From contig JAJPIP010000035.1 of NCBI GenBank assembly GCA_021324655.1, positions 194,438 to 258,437 on the forward strand: a stretch of 64,000 nt of DNA. The letters run 5' to 3'. This document shows positions 51,321 through 59,652 of the stretch, piece by piece (within the stretch, counting starts at the first letter, position 1; the number at the start of each line of letters is the position of its first letter). The notes under the pieces are model-generated. The model was not told where the DNA came from. It saw only the letters and a program-made list of their open reading frames with translations, and did not search any database. Made by a program: the position numbers and the translations under genes. The stretch is from Pseudomonadota bacterium. Lineage in GTDB: Bacteria; Chloroflexota; UBA5177.

Positions 51321-53591
51321 CTACGCATGGAAGGAGAACGCGATCCCACCAGCGACCAGGATGACGGCGAGGAGGAAGACCGCCATGGCGGCGAGGGTCG
51401 CGCGTCGGGTGCCGCGCAGGCGGAGGGCATTGGAGACGACGGTGACCGACGAGAGGGCCATGGCGGCGGCGGCAAAGACCGGGCTGATCTTGCCCGCGGC
51501 GGCCAGCGGAATCAGGATCACGTTATAGAAGAACGCCCAGAAGAGATTCTGATGAATGACCCGGACGGTGGCGCGCGCGAGACGGATGGCGTCGGGCAGC
51601 TTGCGCAGGTCGCCGCTCACCAGGGTGATGGCCGCCGTCTCCATCGCCACCTCCGTTCCGGTGCCCATGGCGATTCCGGCATCGGCCTGTGCCAGAGCCG
51701 GGGCATCGTTGACGCCGTCCCCCACCATGGCGACGACCTGGCCCATCCCCTGGAGGCGGCGGATCTCGTCTGCCTTGGCGTCGGGCCGCACGTCGGCAAT
51801 GATGCGGTCGATTCCGACCTGGCGGGCGATGGACTGCGCGGTCGCCGCGCTGTCTCCGGTCAGCATCGTGACCGCAAGGCCGAGGTCATGCAGCGCGGTA
51901 ACCGCCGCTGCCGAGCCCTCTTTCACGATGTCGGCGAGCGCGATCAGGCCGATCAGAGCCTCTCCTGCCGCCACGCCGATCACCGTCTCGCCGCGTGCCT
52001 GGATCGCCGAAATGGCGGAGAGGGCAGTGTCGAGGTTGACGCCGTGCGTGGCAAGGAGGGTGGGGCGCCCGATCAGGAAGTCCTGTCCCGCGACTATCCC
52101 CGCGACGCCACCGCCCACGATGGCGTGAAAGTCTGTGACCGGCAGCAATTCAAGACCCTCCGCCGTGGCATGGTCCACGACGGCGCGTCCCAGCGGATGC
52201 TCCGAGCCGCTCTCCAACGATGCGGCGAGCCGGAGAAGGGAGGTCCGCGCGGCGGGCGTATCGTCGGGGACGGCGATGAGATGGGTGACCAGGGGTCTGC
52301 CCTGGGTGATGGTGCCGGTCTTATCCAGCACGACATCGTCGATCGAGCGCATCCGCTCCAGTGCCTCTCCCCCCTTGATCAGGATCCCCTCCGCCGCACC
52401 GCGGCCGGTGCCGACCATAACGGCCGCCGGGGTGGCGAGGCCGAGGGCGCAGGGGCAGGCGATAACGAGGACGGCCACGGCGGCGATCATGGCGGCGGTA
52501 ACGGAGTGACCGGTGAAGAGCCACCCGGCCCAGGTGCCGGCGGCGATCAGGAGTACGGCCGGAACGAAGTACTGGGAAATCCGGTCAGCGAGCTGCTGGG
52601 CCGGGGCCTTGTCACTTTGTGCTGACTCCACCAGCCGGATGATGCGGGCGAGAGCGGTGTCGGCGCCGACGGCAGTGGCACGCATCGTCAGGAGGCCGTC
52701 GGTGTCGATGCTGCCGCCGATGACCGTGTCACCCGCACCGCGCTCGACCGGCAAACTCTCCCCGGTGAGCATCGATTCATCCAGGCCGGCTCTGCCCTGG
52801 ACGATAACCCCGTCCACCGGAACCTTGTCGCCGGGACGGACGATGAGGAGGTCGCCCACGCGCACCGCGCCGACCGGAATCTCGACTTCGGTCCCGTCAT
52901 GGAGAACGTGCGCTGCTATGGCGCTCAAGCCCGCCAGCCGCTTGATGGCGGCGGACGCGCCGGCACGCGCCCGGATCTCGAGGTATTTGCCAATGGAGAT
53001 CAGGGTGATGATGGCGACCGCCGTATCGAAGTAGGTGACGGCGGGCCGCTGGAAGAATGTCGCCCACACGCTATAGAGGAAGGCGACGGAGGAGCCCAGC
53101 GAGACCAGCGTATCCATGGTGGCCGTGCCGTGGCGAGCGGCCCCCAGGGCACCGAGATGAAAGGAGCGTCCGACGTAGACCCAGACGGGCACGGTCAGGA
53201 CGAGCAGCAGGAGGTTCTCGGCAGGGAACCGATCCGGCAGCAGCATGGAGAGGATGAGGATCGGAAGGGTGAGCGCGACACCCAGGACGATGTCGTCACG
53301 CCGGCGCCGGACGGCCCGCTCCTGCCGCGCCACCAGATCGTCCGACGCGGCATCCGCTGCCACCGGTGACGCGCTGTAGCCCGCCTTCTGCACGGCAGCG
53401 AGGAGGGCGGGTAGTGCTACGTCACCCTGGACGGCAGCTTGTTCCGTCGCCAGATTGACGGTTACGGTGTCGACTCCCGGCACGCGGGCCAGGGCGCGCT
53501 CGACCCGCCGCACGCAGGAGGCGCAGGTCATCCCCTCGATGTCGAGTGTTTGCTGGGTGGTGCCGGATGCCGGCCGCTCTGCCGTGACCAT
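51321..53591 (-). CDS. copA: Copper-exporting P1B-type ATPase
   Basis: Pumps Cu(I) out of the cytoplasm. In 756 residues: one N-terminal HMA domain (IEGMTCASCVRRVE), eight membrane segments, actuator TGES (SMLTGESLPVERG), transport-site CPC (VIACPCALGLATPAAVMVG), phosphorylation motif DKTGTITQG, SEHPLG in the nucleotide domain, and GDGVNDAPALAQAD. The CPC plus the class-specific residues point to Cu(I) or Ag(I). It is 10 bases downstream of the CsoR-like gene and regulated with it. Confidence 0.95.
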   Translation of the reverse strand: MVTAERPASGTTQQTLDIEGMTCASCVRRVERALARVPGVDTVTVNLATEQAAVQGDVALPALLAAVQKAGYSASPVAADAASDDLVARQERAVRRRRDDIVLGVALTLPILILSMLLPDRFPAENLLLLVLTVPVWVYVGRSFHLGALGAARHGTATMDTLVSLGSSVAFLYSVWATFFQRPAVTYFDTAVAIITLISIGKYLEIRARAGASAAIKRLAGLSAIAAHVLHDGTEVEIPVGAVRVGDLLIVRPGDKVPVDGVIVQGRAGLDESMLTGESLPVERGAGDTVIGGSIDTDGLLTMRATAVGADTALARIIRLVESAQSDKAPAQQLADRISQYFVPAVLLIAAGTWAGWLFTGHSVTAAMIAAVAVLVIACPCALGLATPAAVMVGTGRGAAEGILIKGGEALERMRSIDDVVLDKTGTITQGRPLVTHLIAVPDDTPAARTSLLRLAASLESGSEHPLGRAVVDHATAEGLELLPVTDFHAIVGGGVAGIVAGQDFLIGRPTLLATHGVNLDTALSAISAIQARGETVIGVAAGEALIGLIALADIVKEGSAAAVTALHDLGLAVTMLTGDSAATAQSIARQVGIDRIIADVRPDAKADEIRRLQGMGQVVAMVGDGVNDAPALAQADAGIAMGTGTEVAMETAAITLVSGDLRKLPDAIRLARATVRVIHQNLFWAFFYNVILIPLAAAGKISPVFAAAAMALSSVTVVSNALRLRGTRRATLAAMAVFLLAVILVAGGIAFSFHA

Positions 53592-53601
53592 GGGTAACCC
53601 C

Positions 53602-53904
53602 TTAGCGGCCCATGGCCTTGCCGAGCGTCTCGATCAACTCCGTGATCTTCGGCTCGCCCGCTCCGCCCTGGATGGCGTCGGCCACACAGTGGCGGACGTG
53701 TCCCTCCAGGAGGCGGAGGGAGAGCTCGCGAGCGGCGGCCTGAACGGCGCTGAGCTGGGTGACGATGTCGAGGCAGTAGCGATCATCCTCGATCATGCGT
53801 CCGACCCCACGGACCTGCCCCTCCAGGCGATTGACCCGCCGCAGGAGGGCATCGCGGGTGTCCTGATCACGATGCGTGTGCCGGAGAGTGTCGGTGTCTG
53901 TCAT
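53602..53904 (-). CDS. csoR: CsoR/RcnR-family copper-sensing repressor
   Basis: A 100-residue all-helical DUF156 protein. The Cu(I) ligands Cys-His-Cys can be seen as DRYCLDIVTQ and GHVRHC. LLRRVNRLEGQVRGVGRMIE is the conserved DNA-binding helix pair. Without copper it binds the operator just upstream of its own start and represses the csoR-copA-copZ unit; copper releases it. A His-rich N-terminus (TLRHTHRDQ) might add metal binding. Confidence 0.93.
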   Translation of the reverse strand: MTDTDTLRHTHRDQDTRDALLRRVNRLEGQVRGVGRMIEDDRYCLDIVTQLSAVQAAARELSLRLLEGHVRHCVADAIQGGAGEPKITELIETLGKAMGR

Positions 53905-53912
53905 GGGTCATT

Positions 53913-53929
53913 ATACCCCAAGGGGGTAT
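53913..53929. promoter_or_regulatory. CsoR-type operator
   Basis: ATACCCC-AAG-GGGGTAT is a near-perfect palindrome with the G-tract typical of CsoR/RcnR operators (TACCC...GGGTA). It ends 9 bases upstream of the csoR start codon, in position to block transcription of the whole copper operon. Confidence 0.8.
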
Positions 53930-53948
53930 TTCTATCCAGGTTCGGATG

Positions 53949-54138
53949 GCCCTCACCCCCAACCCCTCTCCCATTGCGATGGGAGAGGGGAGATGTGGTC
54001 CGAAAGGGCTGGAGAAATCAGTGTCGAGGCCACTGCAAGGCATGCTGACGTCGCGACCTTCCCCTCCTACTTCCCCCTCGCCCACCGCAGTGGGAGAGGG
54101 GGCCAGGGGGTGAGGGCCACCAGGGGGTGAGGGCCACC
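53949..54138. repeat. Pair of REP-like palindromes (BIME-like)
   Basis: First hairpin: CCCCTCTCCCAT (53963-53974) and ATGGGAGAGGGG (53979-53990), preceded by GCCCTCACCCCCAA. Second, inverted: CCCCCTCGCCCAC (54073-54085) and GTGGGAGAGGGGG (54090-54102), followed by CAGGGGGTGAGGGCCAC twice in tandem (54104-54120, 54121-54137). Head-to-head REPs around a short spacer are the arrangement called BIME. They fill the 316-base gap between csoR and the AraC-DinB gene. The RAYT at 44904 is a candidate source, but its own repeat has a different sequence. Confidence 0.65.
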
Positions 54139-54220
54139 CGGACGATGCAAGGCTGCCCTCTCTTCCACACTCCGCAAGAACTATCAAGCAGAGCGCTTTC
54201 CCCCGCGGTATGCTGCGGCC

Positions 54221-55141
54221 ATGGATGTTTTGCGAGATCGCGACCGGCTCCGCGGCTTCATCGACGTCATTGTGAGCAGCCTGGACGACGATGTAGCGGG
54301 CTCCGACATCGCGGCGCGGAACTATCTGAGTCGTTATCACTTCGACCGCCTGGTCTCGGGCGCGATTCGAGAATCCCCGGCGGCCTTTCGCCGCCGCTTA
54401 CTGCTGGAGCGCGCCGCCTGGCAGATGCGGGAGAGAGGGACCACGATCACGGCGGCAGCGCTGGGCGCGGGCTATCAATCGCCGGAAGCATTCACCCGTA
54501 CCTTTGCGCGCGCCTACGGTCTGACACCCGGCCGGTTCCGCCGGAACGGCCGGTCGTATCACCTCGAGGCGCCCAACGGGATCCACTTTCACCCGCCGGG
54601 CGGGATCGCCGTCCCGGCCGACGGCAACAGGAGGACGCACATGGACATGGTCGATCGATTGGTGGGGCACGACATCTGGTTTACCACGCAGTTGCTGGAT
54701 CGAGCGGCGCAGCTGCCGGCGGAGGAGCTGGATCGTCCTCTGCCCGAGGCCTGGACCTGGGGTGGGGATGAGCCGCCCACGTTGCGCGCGGTACTGAATG
54801 AGATGGTTGCGAACAAAGAGAACTGGTCGGCGGCGCTGACCGGCCGCGACGCCCCGCCGGCGGCCGGGGACGGCATTGAGGATCTGCAGCGCCGCTACGA
54901 GAGGGCCGGCGCCGAGTTCGCTGGTCTGGTCCGGGGTATCCGTGACCGCGGGCAGTGGGATGCCGGGTTTGTCGATGCCCTCTGCGATCCGCCGGAGAGC
55001 TTCACGTACGGCGGCATGCTGGCGCATGTGGCAACGTTCTCCGCGATCCGCCGCATGATGGCGATTGTCGCTTTCCGCGAGCTGGGTGTGACCGATATCG
55101 GGCTGGGCGATCCGATCGAGTGGGAGCGCTCGCTGGCGTAA
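54221..55141 (+). CDS. AraC-type DNA-binding domain fused to a DinB-like domain
   Basis: 306 residues. Residues ~10-115 hold two helix-turn-helix units of AraC type (DIAARNYLSRYHFDRLVSGA, and AALGAGYQSPEAFTRTFARAY with the classic PGRFRR end). Residues ~145-300 are a four-helix DinB-like domain (HDIWFTTQLLDRAAQL with metal His, MLAHVATFSAIRRMM with the others). The usual order, sensor then AraC domain, is reversed. A metal-dependent thiol transferase or ligand-binding role of the DinB part is possible. It converges on the penicillin-binding protein gene with 1 base between the stops. Confidence 0.85.
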   Translation: MDVLRDRDRLRGFIDVIVSSLDDDVAGSDIAARNYLSRYHFDRLVSGAIRESPAAFRRRLLLERAAWQMRERGTTITAAALGAGYQSPEAFTRTFARAYGLTPGRFRRNGRSYHLEAPNGIHFHPPGGIAVPADGNRRTHMDMVDRLVGHDIWFTTQLLDRAAQLPAEELDRPLPEAWTWGGDEPPTLRAVLNEMVANKENWSAALTGRDAPPAAGDGIEDLQRRYERAGAEFAGLVRGIRDRGQWDAGFVDALCDPPESFTYGGMLAHVATFSAIRRMMAIVAFRELGVTDIGLGDPIEWERSLA

Positions 55142-55142
55142 T

Positions 55143-57503
55143 CTATGGGCTCCCCGATGCGGGAGGCGGCGGGACGGCCGGCTGGGACGGCTGCTGTGGA
55201 TAGGTGCTCTGGCCGGGAAGGGACTGGGACGAGGAGGCGGGCGGCTGGATGACCTGGTAGGGAGTGGCCGTGGAGCAGACGAGCGGCTGGCCGGTGGGAT
55301 CGAGGGTACACGACTCCGGCATGTAGCCGAGGTCCGGCACGGAGCACAGCGGCGGGGAGCCGGCGATCTGCACGTCGCTTGTCCCCAGGCTGAGGTAACT
55401 GCTCCCCGGATTGTGACACTGAGCGGAGGTGACCACGGCGGGAGGCGCGACGAACGGAACGGACGGCAAGCGAAGAATACGAAACGCGCCTTCCATGAAG
55501 TCATGCCAGATGGGAGCGGCGCCGGTAATGCCGATGACGTTGACCATGGGGGTGCGATCGGCATTGCCCACCCAGACCCCGGTAATGATCTGGGGCGTGT
55601 AGCCGACCGTCCAGTTGTCGGTCCAGTTGTTCGTGGTCCCGGTCTTGGCAGCGGCGGGATGGTCGAGAAGGAGGGGGCTGGTGAGGCCGAACTCACAGAC
55701 CTGGATGGTGCAGCGCGCGCCGTTGTCGGAGAGGATGCTGGTGATGAGATAGGCATGCGCCGGATCGACCACCTGCTGCGACCGTGGGGCAAGCCAGGGC
55801 GTCGGCTTCGTGCCGGAGGGGCAATTCGAGGAGCAGTAGAGCAGTTGGCCCGTCTCGCGCTTCACAACCTTCCAGATGGCGACGGGGGGCACGGTCCGTC
55901 CGCCCGTGGCGAAGACGCCGTAGGCGGCCGTCTCCTGGAGCGGGCGTGCCCCCTGGGCGAGGCCGCCCAGGGTGGTGGACCAGCACAGGCTGCAGCCGAT
56001 GTTGGGATTGTCGTGGTACAGGCTCGTCATCCCGAACTGATAGGCGGTGCGCGCCACGTTCTGGGGGCCGGTCAGGTAGTACTCGACCTTGACGGCGGGA
56101 AGGTTCAGCGAGTTGGCCAGCGCCTGACGGACCGTTACCGTGCCATGGAACTGGTGATCGTAGTCGGTGGGGGTGTACCACCCGCCATCCTCGGTGTCGC
56201 CCGGATCGGGGAGGCGGATGGGGGAATCCTGGACCATCGTTCCCGGCGCGAGGCCGGCGTGGGTGAAGGCCCAGATGTAGTTGAACGGCTTCATGGAGGA
56301 GCCGGGCTGACGGGGACGAACCGCCATGTTGACCTGACTGGCCGGCCCGGTGCTGTGAGCGCTGCCGACCATGGCCAGGATCCAGCCGTAGTGCGAGGGA
56401 CGGAGGTCGAGGGAGACCAGGGCGCCATCGGTCACGTGCTGGGCGGTGAGCCTATTGATCTGGGCCGTGACGATGGATTGGGCGGTGTCCTGCAGATGGG
56501 AGTCGAGGGTGGTGTACACGTCGATGCCCTTGTAGAGGTCGGCCCGCAGCTGCGGCGTGTGTTGCAGCTGAGCGATGACGTAGCGTACGAAACCGGGGTA
56601 GCGCATGGTGCGGGCCGGCAGGCTGAAGCGCCAGCGCTGCGCTTCGCGTAGCGCACTGCGGATCTGAGAGGGACGAATGTAGCCGTGCTGGCGCATGAGG
56701 TGGAGGACCATCCGGAGACGGACCATGGCAATGGCGCGATGGGTGAGCGGATCGTAGAGAGAGGGCGCGCGTGGCAACCCGGCCAGCAGAGCGGACTGCG
56801 CGAGATCGAGCGAGCAGACCGGCCGGTTGAAGTAGACGTGGGCGGCGGCCGGCGCGCCGTAAGCCAGATTGCCGTAGTTGATACCGTTCAGGTAGATCCA
56901 GAGGATGTGGCGCTTGGAAACCCGGCGGGTGATCTCATAGGAGAGGACGATCTCTTTGAGCTTGCGCGTGACGGTCCGCCGCGCGTTGTGAAGGTAGAAG
57001 TCACGCACGACCTGCTGCGTGATGGTGCTGGCTCCGGACACGATGTGGCCGTACCGCAGGTCCTGGTAGGCGGCGCGGACGATGCTGAGCGGGTCGAAGC
57101 CGGGATTTTTGTAAAAAGTGGCGTCCTCGGTGGCGATCGTTGCGTTCTGGAGGGTGAGCGGGATCCGGTTGGTCCCACCGGCGCAGGCGGAGGCATGGTC
57201 GCCGCGGTGCTGGAGCGGCTCCACTACCCGGTAGCCGGCGGTGCGCCGGGCCAGATCGGCCATGTCGTAGAGGAGCCGGCCCTGCGAATCGTAGATATGG
57301 GCGTCCTGGAAGCCGACGCGGGCGTGGAACGACGAGACCGGCGGCAGCTGGGAGACGAAATAGTAGCCGGCAGCCGCGGCGGCTCCCGTGCCCATCAGGG
57401 AGAGCAGCACAATGACGACCAGGACCCATCGTAGCCACAAGGTGCGGTGGACCGGCTGGGCGTGACGGCGCGCAATCCTGCGATGGACGGGCTGCGCGCG
57501 CAT
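55143..57503 (-). CDS. Class A penicillin-binding protein (PBP1A family)
   Basis: A bifunctional cell-wall polymerase of 786 residues; the ATG at 57503 is favoured by an AGAGG box. A basic cytoplasmic start and one transmembrane helix (VLVVIVLLSLMGTGAAAAAG) are followed by the glycosyltransferase domain (TEDATFYKNPGFDPLSIVRA, GASTITQQVVRDFYL) and the transpeptidase domain with SxxK in PGSSMKPFNYIWAF, SLN after VRQALAN, and KTGTTNNW. A Pro/Gln/Ser-rich tail of ~50 residues ends the protein outside the cell. No partner cell-wall genes are adjacent. Confidence 0.93.
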   Translation of the reverse strand: MRAQPVHRRIARRHAQPVHRTLWLRWVLVVIVLLSLMGTGAAAAAGYYFVSQLPPVSSFHARVGFQDAHIYDSQGRLLYDMADLARRTAGYRVVEPLQHRGDHASACAGGTNRIPLTLQNATIATEDATFYKNPGFDPLSIVRAAYQDLRYGHIVSGASTITQQVVRDFYLHNARRTVTRKLKEIVLSYEITRRVSKRHILWIYLNGINYGNLAYGAPAAAHVYFNRPVCSLDLAQSALLAGLPRAPSLYDPLTHRAIAMVRLRMVLHLMRQHGYIRPSQIRSALREAQRWRFSLPARTMRYPGFVRYVIAQLQHTPQLRADLYKGIDVYTTLDSHLQDTAQSIVTAQINRLTAQHVTDGALVSLDLRPSHYGWILAMVGSAHSTGPASQVNMAVRPRQPGSSMKPFNYIWAFTHAGLAPGTMVQDSPIRLPDPGDTEDGGWYTPTDYDHQFHGTVTVRQALANSLNLPAVKVEYYLTGPQNVARTAYQFGMTSLYHDNPNIGCSLCWSTTLGGLAQGARPLQETAAYGVFATGGRTVPPVAIWKVVKRETGQLLYCSSNCPSGTKPTPWLAPRSQQVVDPAHAYLITSILSDNGARCTIQVCEFGLTSPLLLDHPAAAKTGTTNNWTDNWTVGYTPQIITGVWVGNADRTPMVNVIGITGAAPIWHDFMEGAFRILRLPSVPFVAPPAVVTSAQCHNPGSSYLSLGTSDVQIAGSPPLCSVPDLGYMPESCTLDPTGQPLVCSTATPYQVIQPPASSSQSLPGQSTYPQQPSQPAVPPPPASGSP

Positions 57504-57616
57504 GGACTCTACCTCTCCGCTACGGGCCTGTGCTCCCATTGTGCGATATCTTTCCACCCCATGACGGCACGAAATTTGCGCCCGTAGGGACAGACCCCAC
57601 GGAAGGGAGACAGACG

Positions 57617-57913
57617 ATGTCGATGAATCGCGAGAATATCGAACGCAAGGAAGACGCCTTTGTGGGCGGCCCCTCGGAAGGCTGGCAGCAGATGGAAGAT
57701 ACTGCCGTCGAGGCCGAGAAGGGCGCGCCGCTCTGGAACAAGGGCATGGAAGGTGTCTCCACGGAGGATCACGAGCCGCATGGCAGTGACTACGTGGAAG
57801 GCGGCCAGAGCCCTCCGGCGGCCCAGGGTGAGCCGGAGACGCTGCAACAGGAGACGGTGCAGAGGAGCGGCGATCTCACTCATCCGGTGGGAACCGAGTC
57901 CGACAGCTACTAA
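57617..57913 (+). CDS. Small acidic, probably disordered protein
   Basis: 98 residues, ATG at 57617 after AGGGAG. The sequence is polar, rich in Glu, Gly, Gln and Pro, with no hydrophobic core (VGGPSEGWQQMEDTAVEAEK, PHGSDYVEGGQSPPAAQGEP). I do not recognise a family; it resembles small stress-type hydrophilic proteins, a guess from composition only. It is divergent from the penicillin-binding protein gene and followed by a strong hairpin. Confidence 0.65.
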   Translation: MSMNRENIERKEDAFVGGPSEGWQQMEDTAVEAEKGAPLWNKGMEGVSTEDHEPHGSDYVEGGQSPPAAQGEPETLQQETVQRSGDLTHPVGTESDSY

Positions 57914-57939
57914 CGGCGCGCCGGCGCCGGAGCGAGAGC

Positions 57940-57964
57940 GAACCCGTCACGCTGTGACGGGTTC
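57940..57964 (+). terminator. Hairpin after the small acidic protein gene
   Basis: A perfect 11-bp inverted repeat, GAACCCGTCAC (57940-57950) and GTGACGGGTTC (57954-57964), with a three-base loop GCT. It lies 27 bases after the stop. No T-run follows; the next gene starts 5 bases on, so it could also shape that gene's leader. Confidence 0.55.
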
Positions 57965-57969
57965 GCAGC

Positions 57970-58848
57970 ATGATGAGGGACCGTATGCAGACCGGGCTTG
58001 TCTTTCCGCAGACCGAAATCTCCCCCGACCCGCGCGTGGTCCGTGACTACGCGCAGCGGGCCGAGGAATTGGGGTTCACCCATATCCTGGCCTACGACCA
58101 CGTCCTGGGCGCCGATACCAGGAGTCGTCCCGGCTGGACCGGCGCCTATGCCCTGGAGGACCAGTTCCATGAAGTCTTCGTGCTCTTCGGCTACCTCGCC
58201 GGCCTGACGGAGAGCATCGGCCTGGTCACCGGCGTCCTGGTCCTGCCGCAGCGACAGACGGGTTTGGTGGCCAAGCAGGCGGCCGAGGTGCAGATTCTGT
58301 CACGCGGGCGTTTCCGGCTCGGCATCGGGATCGGCTGGAACGCGGTGGAGTATGAGGCGCTGGGAGAGGATTTTTCTACCCGCGGCGCGCGCAGCGCGGA
58401 GCAGATCGAGGTGCTGCGCCGGCTCTTCGCCGAAGAGTCCGTGACCTATGAGGGCCGCTGGCATCACATTGAGGCCGCCGGTCTCAACCCGCTGCCGGAG
58501 CAGCCGATCCCGATCTGGATTGGCGGCTATGCGGACCGCACGCTGCGCCGGATCGCGCGTCTCGCCGATGGCTGGATCTGCGCGCGCCGTCCGGATGACA
58601 GGACACGGGCCATGCTGGAGACGCTGCGCGGTTATGTTGCTGAGGCGGGCCGTCAGGAACAGGTGGGCGTCGAGGGAATCGCGTATTACCGGGGCGATCT
58701 GGATGAGTTGCGCCACCAGGTGGAAGGGTGGCGCGAACTGGGTGTGGAGTATCTGTCGATCGATGCGATGCGGGCGGGATTGCAGGGACGGGAGCATATC
58801 GAGCTATTGGAGAGGCTGAGGGAGGTGGTGGGGCAAGGAGTCTCATAG
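57970..58848 (+). CDS. LLM-class F420-dependent oxidoreductase
   Basis: 292 residues of the luciferase-like TIM-barrel fold; ATG at 57970, with 57985 as an alternative. VFPQTEISPDPRVVRDYAQR opens the barrel; ESIGLVTGVLVLPQRQTGLV, KQAAEVQILSRGRFRLGIGI and GWNAVEYEALGEDF form the cofactor-binding part typical of the F420 (rather than FMN) branch. The substrate is unknown. It is the last well-preserved housekeeping-like gene before the eroded region on the right. Confidence 0.88.
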   Translation: MMRDRMQTGLVFPQTEISPDPRVVRDYAQRAEELGFTHILAYDHVLGADTRSRPGWTGAYALEDQFHEVFVLFGYLAGLTESIGLVTGVLVLPQRQTGLVAKQAAEVQILSRGRFRLGIGIGWNAVEYEALGEDFSTRGARSAEQIEVLRRLFAEESVTYEGRWHHIEAAGLNPLPEQPIPIWIGGYADRTLRRIARLADGWICARRPDDRTRAMLETLRGYVAEAGRQEQVGVEGIAYYRGDLDELRHQVEGWRELGVEYLSIDAMRAGLQGREHIELLERLREVVGQGVS

Positions 58849-58856
58849 CCCGCCCT

Positions 58857-59030
58857 TTAGGCGACGCCGCTCACGTCCTTCTTTGTCGCCTCCCGACGCT
58901 TCCGGGGCACGATCTGAAGCTCAGCGTCAAGCGCCGACGCCAGTGCCGCCACCGTCTTGAGCTCGGGATTCACCTCGGCAGTAAAGAGTCTCCGGAGCGC
59001 GGCGGGGTTCGCTTCACGACGAGCGCGGAG
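58857..59030 (-). pseudogene. C-terminal remnant of an HTH antitoxin (HigA/'addiction module' type)
   Basis: The last ~56 codons of a longer minus-strand frame read ARREANPAALRRLFTAEVNP, then ELKTVAALASALDAELQIVP. This fits the second half of a small XRE-type antitoxin (recognition helix, then N-PxLxTvxxvaxALgxxL). Upstream codons are only the antisense of the DUF4258-like gene, so the N-terminal half is gone. It meets that gene head to head at ~59030. Confidence 0.55.
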
Positions 59031-59036
59031 GCTCCC

Positions 59037-59255
59037 ATGGAGCAGCGGCAGATCACGCGTGACATGGTAGCGGAAACTATCCTGAAAGGGGAGCACTCTC
59101 CGGACACCGACGGAGGAAGGGGCTTGCCACCTCGTCCCGGGGCATATGACTACCGGTACCGAATGGAAATTCGGGGGAAGTGGCGGATTATGAAGGTCGT
59201 CCACGACCCCGACGAGCACCTGGTCCTCCACGTCCACTACTACAACGCAAGATGA
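59037..59255 (+). CDS. DUF4258-like protein (toxin-like), possibly 5'-truncated
   Basis: 72 residues from an ATG with GGAGG in front. MEQRQITRDMVAETILKGEH and a beta-rich second half (YRYRMEIRGKWRIMKVVHDP, LVLHVHYYNAR) resemble the DUF4258 fold, proposed to be RelE/barnase-like. The family normally begins F-T-x-H-A-x-x-RM-x-x-RGI; the in-frame bases before the ATG would read VRFTTSAEAPMEQRQI, a degraded version without a start codon. So the gene may have lost its first strand. A DUF2283 gene lies 105 bases downstream, a pairing often seen in toxin-antitoxin-like loci. Confidence 0.6.
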   Translation: MEQRQITRDMVAETILKGEHSPDTDGGRGLPPRPGAYDYRYRMEIRGKWRIMKVVHDPDEHLVLHVHYYNAR

Positions 59256-59285
59256 TGGCTCCCCTCTTAGTTGGGTGCCCTGCCA

Positions 59286-59332
59286 AGTACCCGAAGGGCG
59301 CCCCTACGCGCCCCCCGTGCCCTTCGCCGAAT
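59286..59332. repeat. REP-like inverted repeat between the DUF4258 and DUF2283 genes
   Basis: CGAAGGGC and GCCCTTCG flank a C-rich spacer containing GCCCCTACGCG; read on the minus strand it contains CGTAGGGGCGCCCTTCGGG. The GTAGGG start and GC palindrome resemble REP units linked to RAYT genes. Confidence 0.4.
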
Positions 59333-59360
59333 GCTACGCAAGGAAAGCGCAGATTGTCTC

Positions 59361-59585
59361 ATGAAGATTGTCTTTGACCCCTCGGCCGATTCGGCCTACG
59401 TCGAACTGTCGAAGGCTGAGGGTCCGGTCGAGACCTACGAACTGCCGGACGGTCCTGGCAGGAACCGAATCTGGCTGGACTTCGATGAGACGGGCCGGTT
59501 GGTCGGAATCGAAGTTCTCAATGCCAGCCACTTCTTGCCACCCCACCTGCTGGCTACCGCCGGACAGAATGCAGCCGAGAAGTAG
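59361..59585 (+). CDS. DUF2283 protein
   Basis: 74 residues starting MKIVFDPSADSAYVELSKAE, the clear DUF2283 opening (Y-D-x-x-x-D-x-x-Y). RNRIWLDFDETGRLVGIEVL follows, with the family's D-x-x-G-x-(L/I)-x-G-I-E-(V/I)-L motif, then a polar tail. DUF2283 proteins commonly follow DUF4258 genes and are thought to be antitoxin-like partners. The start ATG at 59361 is set by this motif. Confidence 0.85.
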   Translation: MKIVFDPSADSAYVELSKAEGPVETYELPDGPGRNRIWLDFDETGRLVGIEVLNASHFLPPHLLATAGQNAAEK

Positions 59586-59652
59586 GGGCACATGCGGCTG
59601 ACCTGCTCGGGCTACGACCCCCGTCCGATCTGGAGGTGCCGAACGAGCGTAG

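Noticed and set aside
54104..54137. CRISPR-like direct repeats
   Set aside because: Only two tandem 17-base units with no spacer; part of the REP-like cluster.
53867..54340. 157-residue minus-strand frame across the csoR upstream region
   Set aside because: It crosses the operator and REP palindromes; the product is a translation of repeat sequence.
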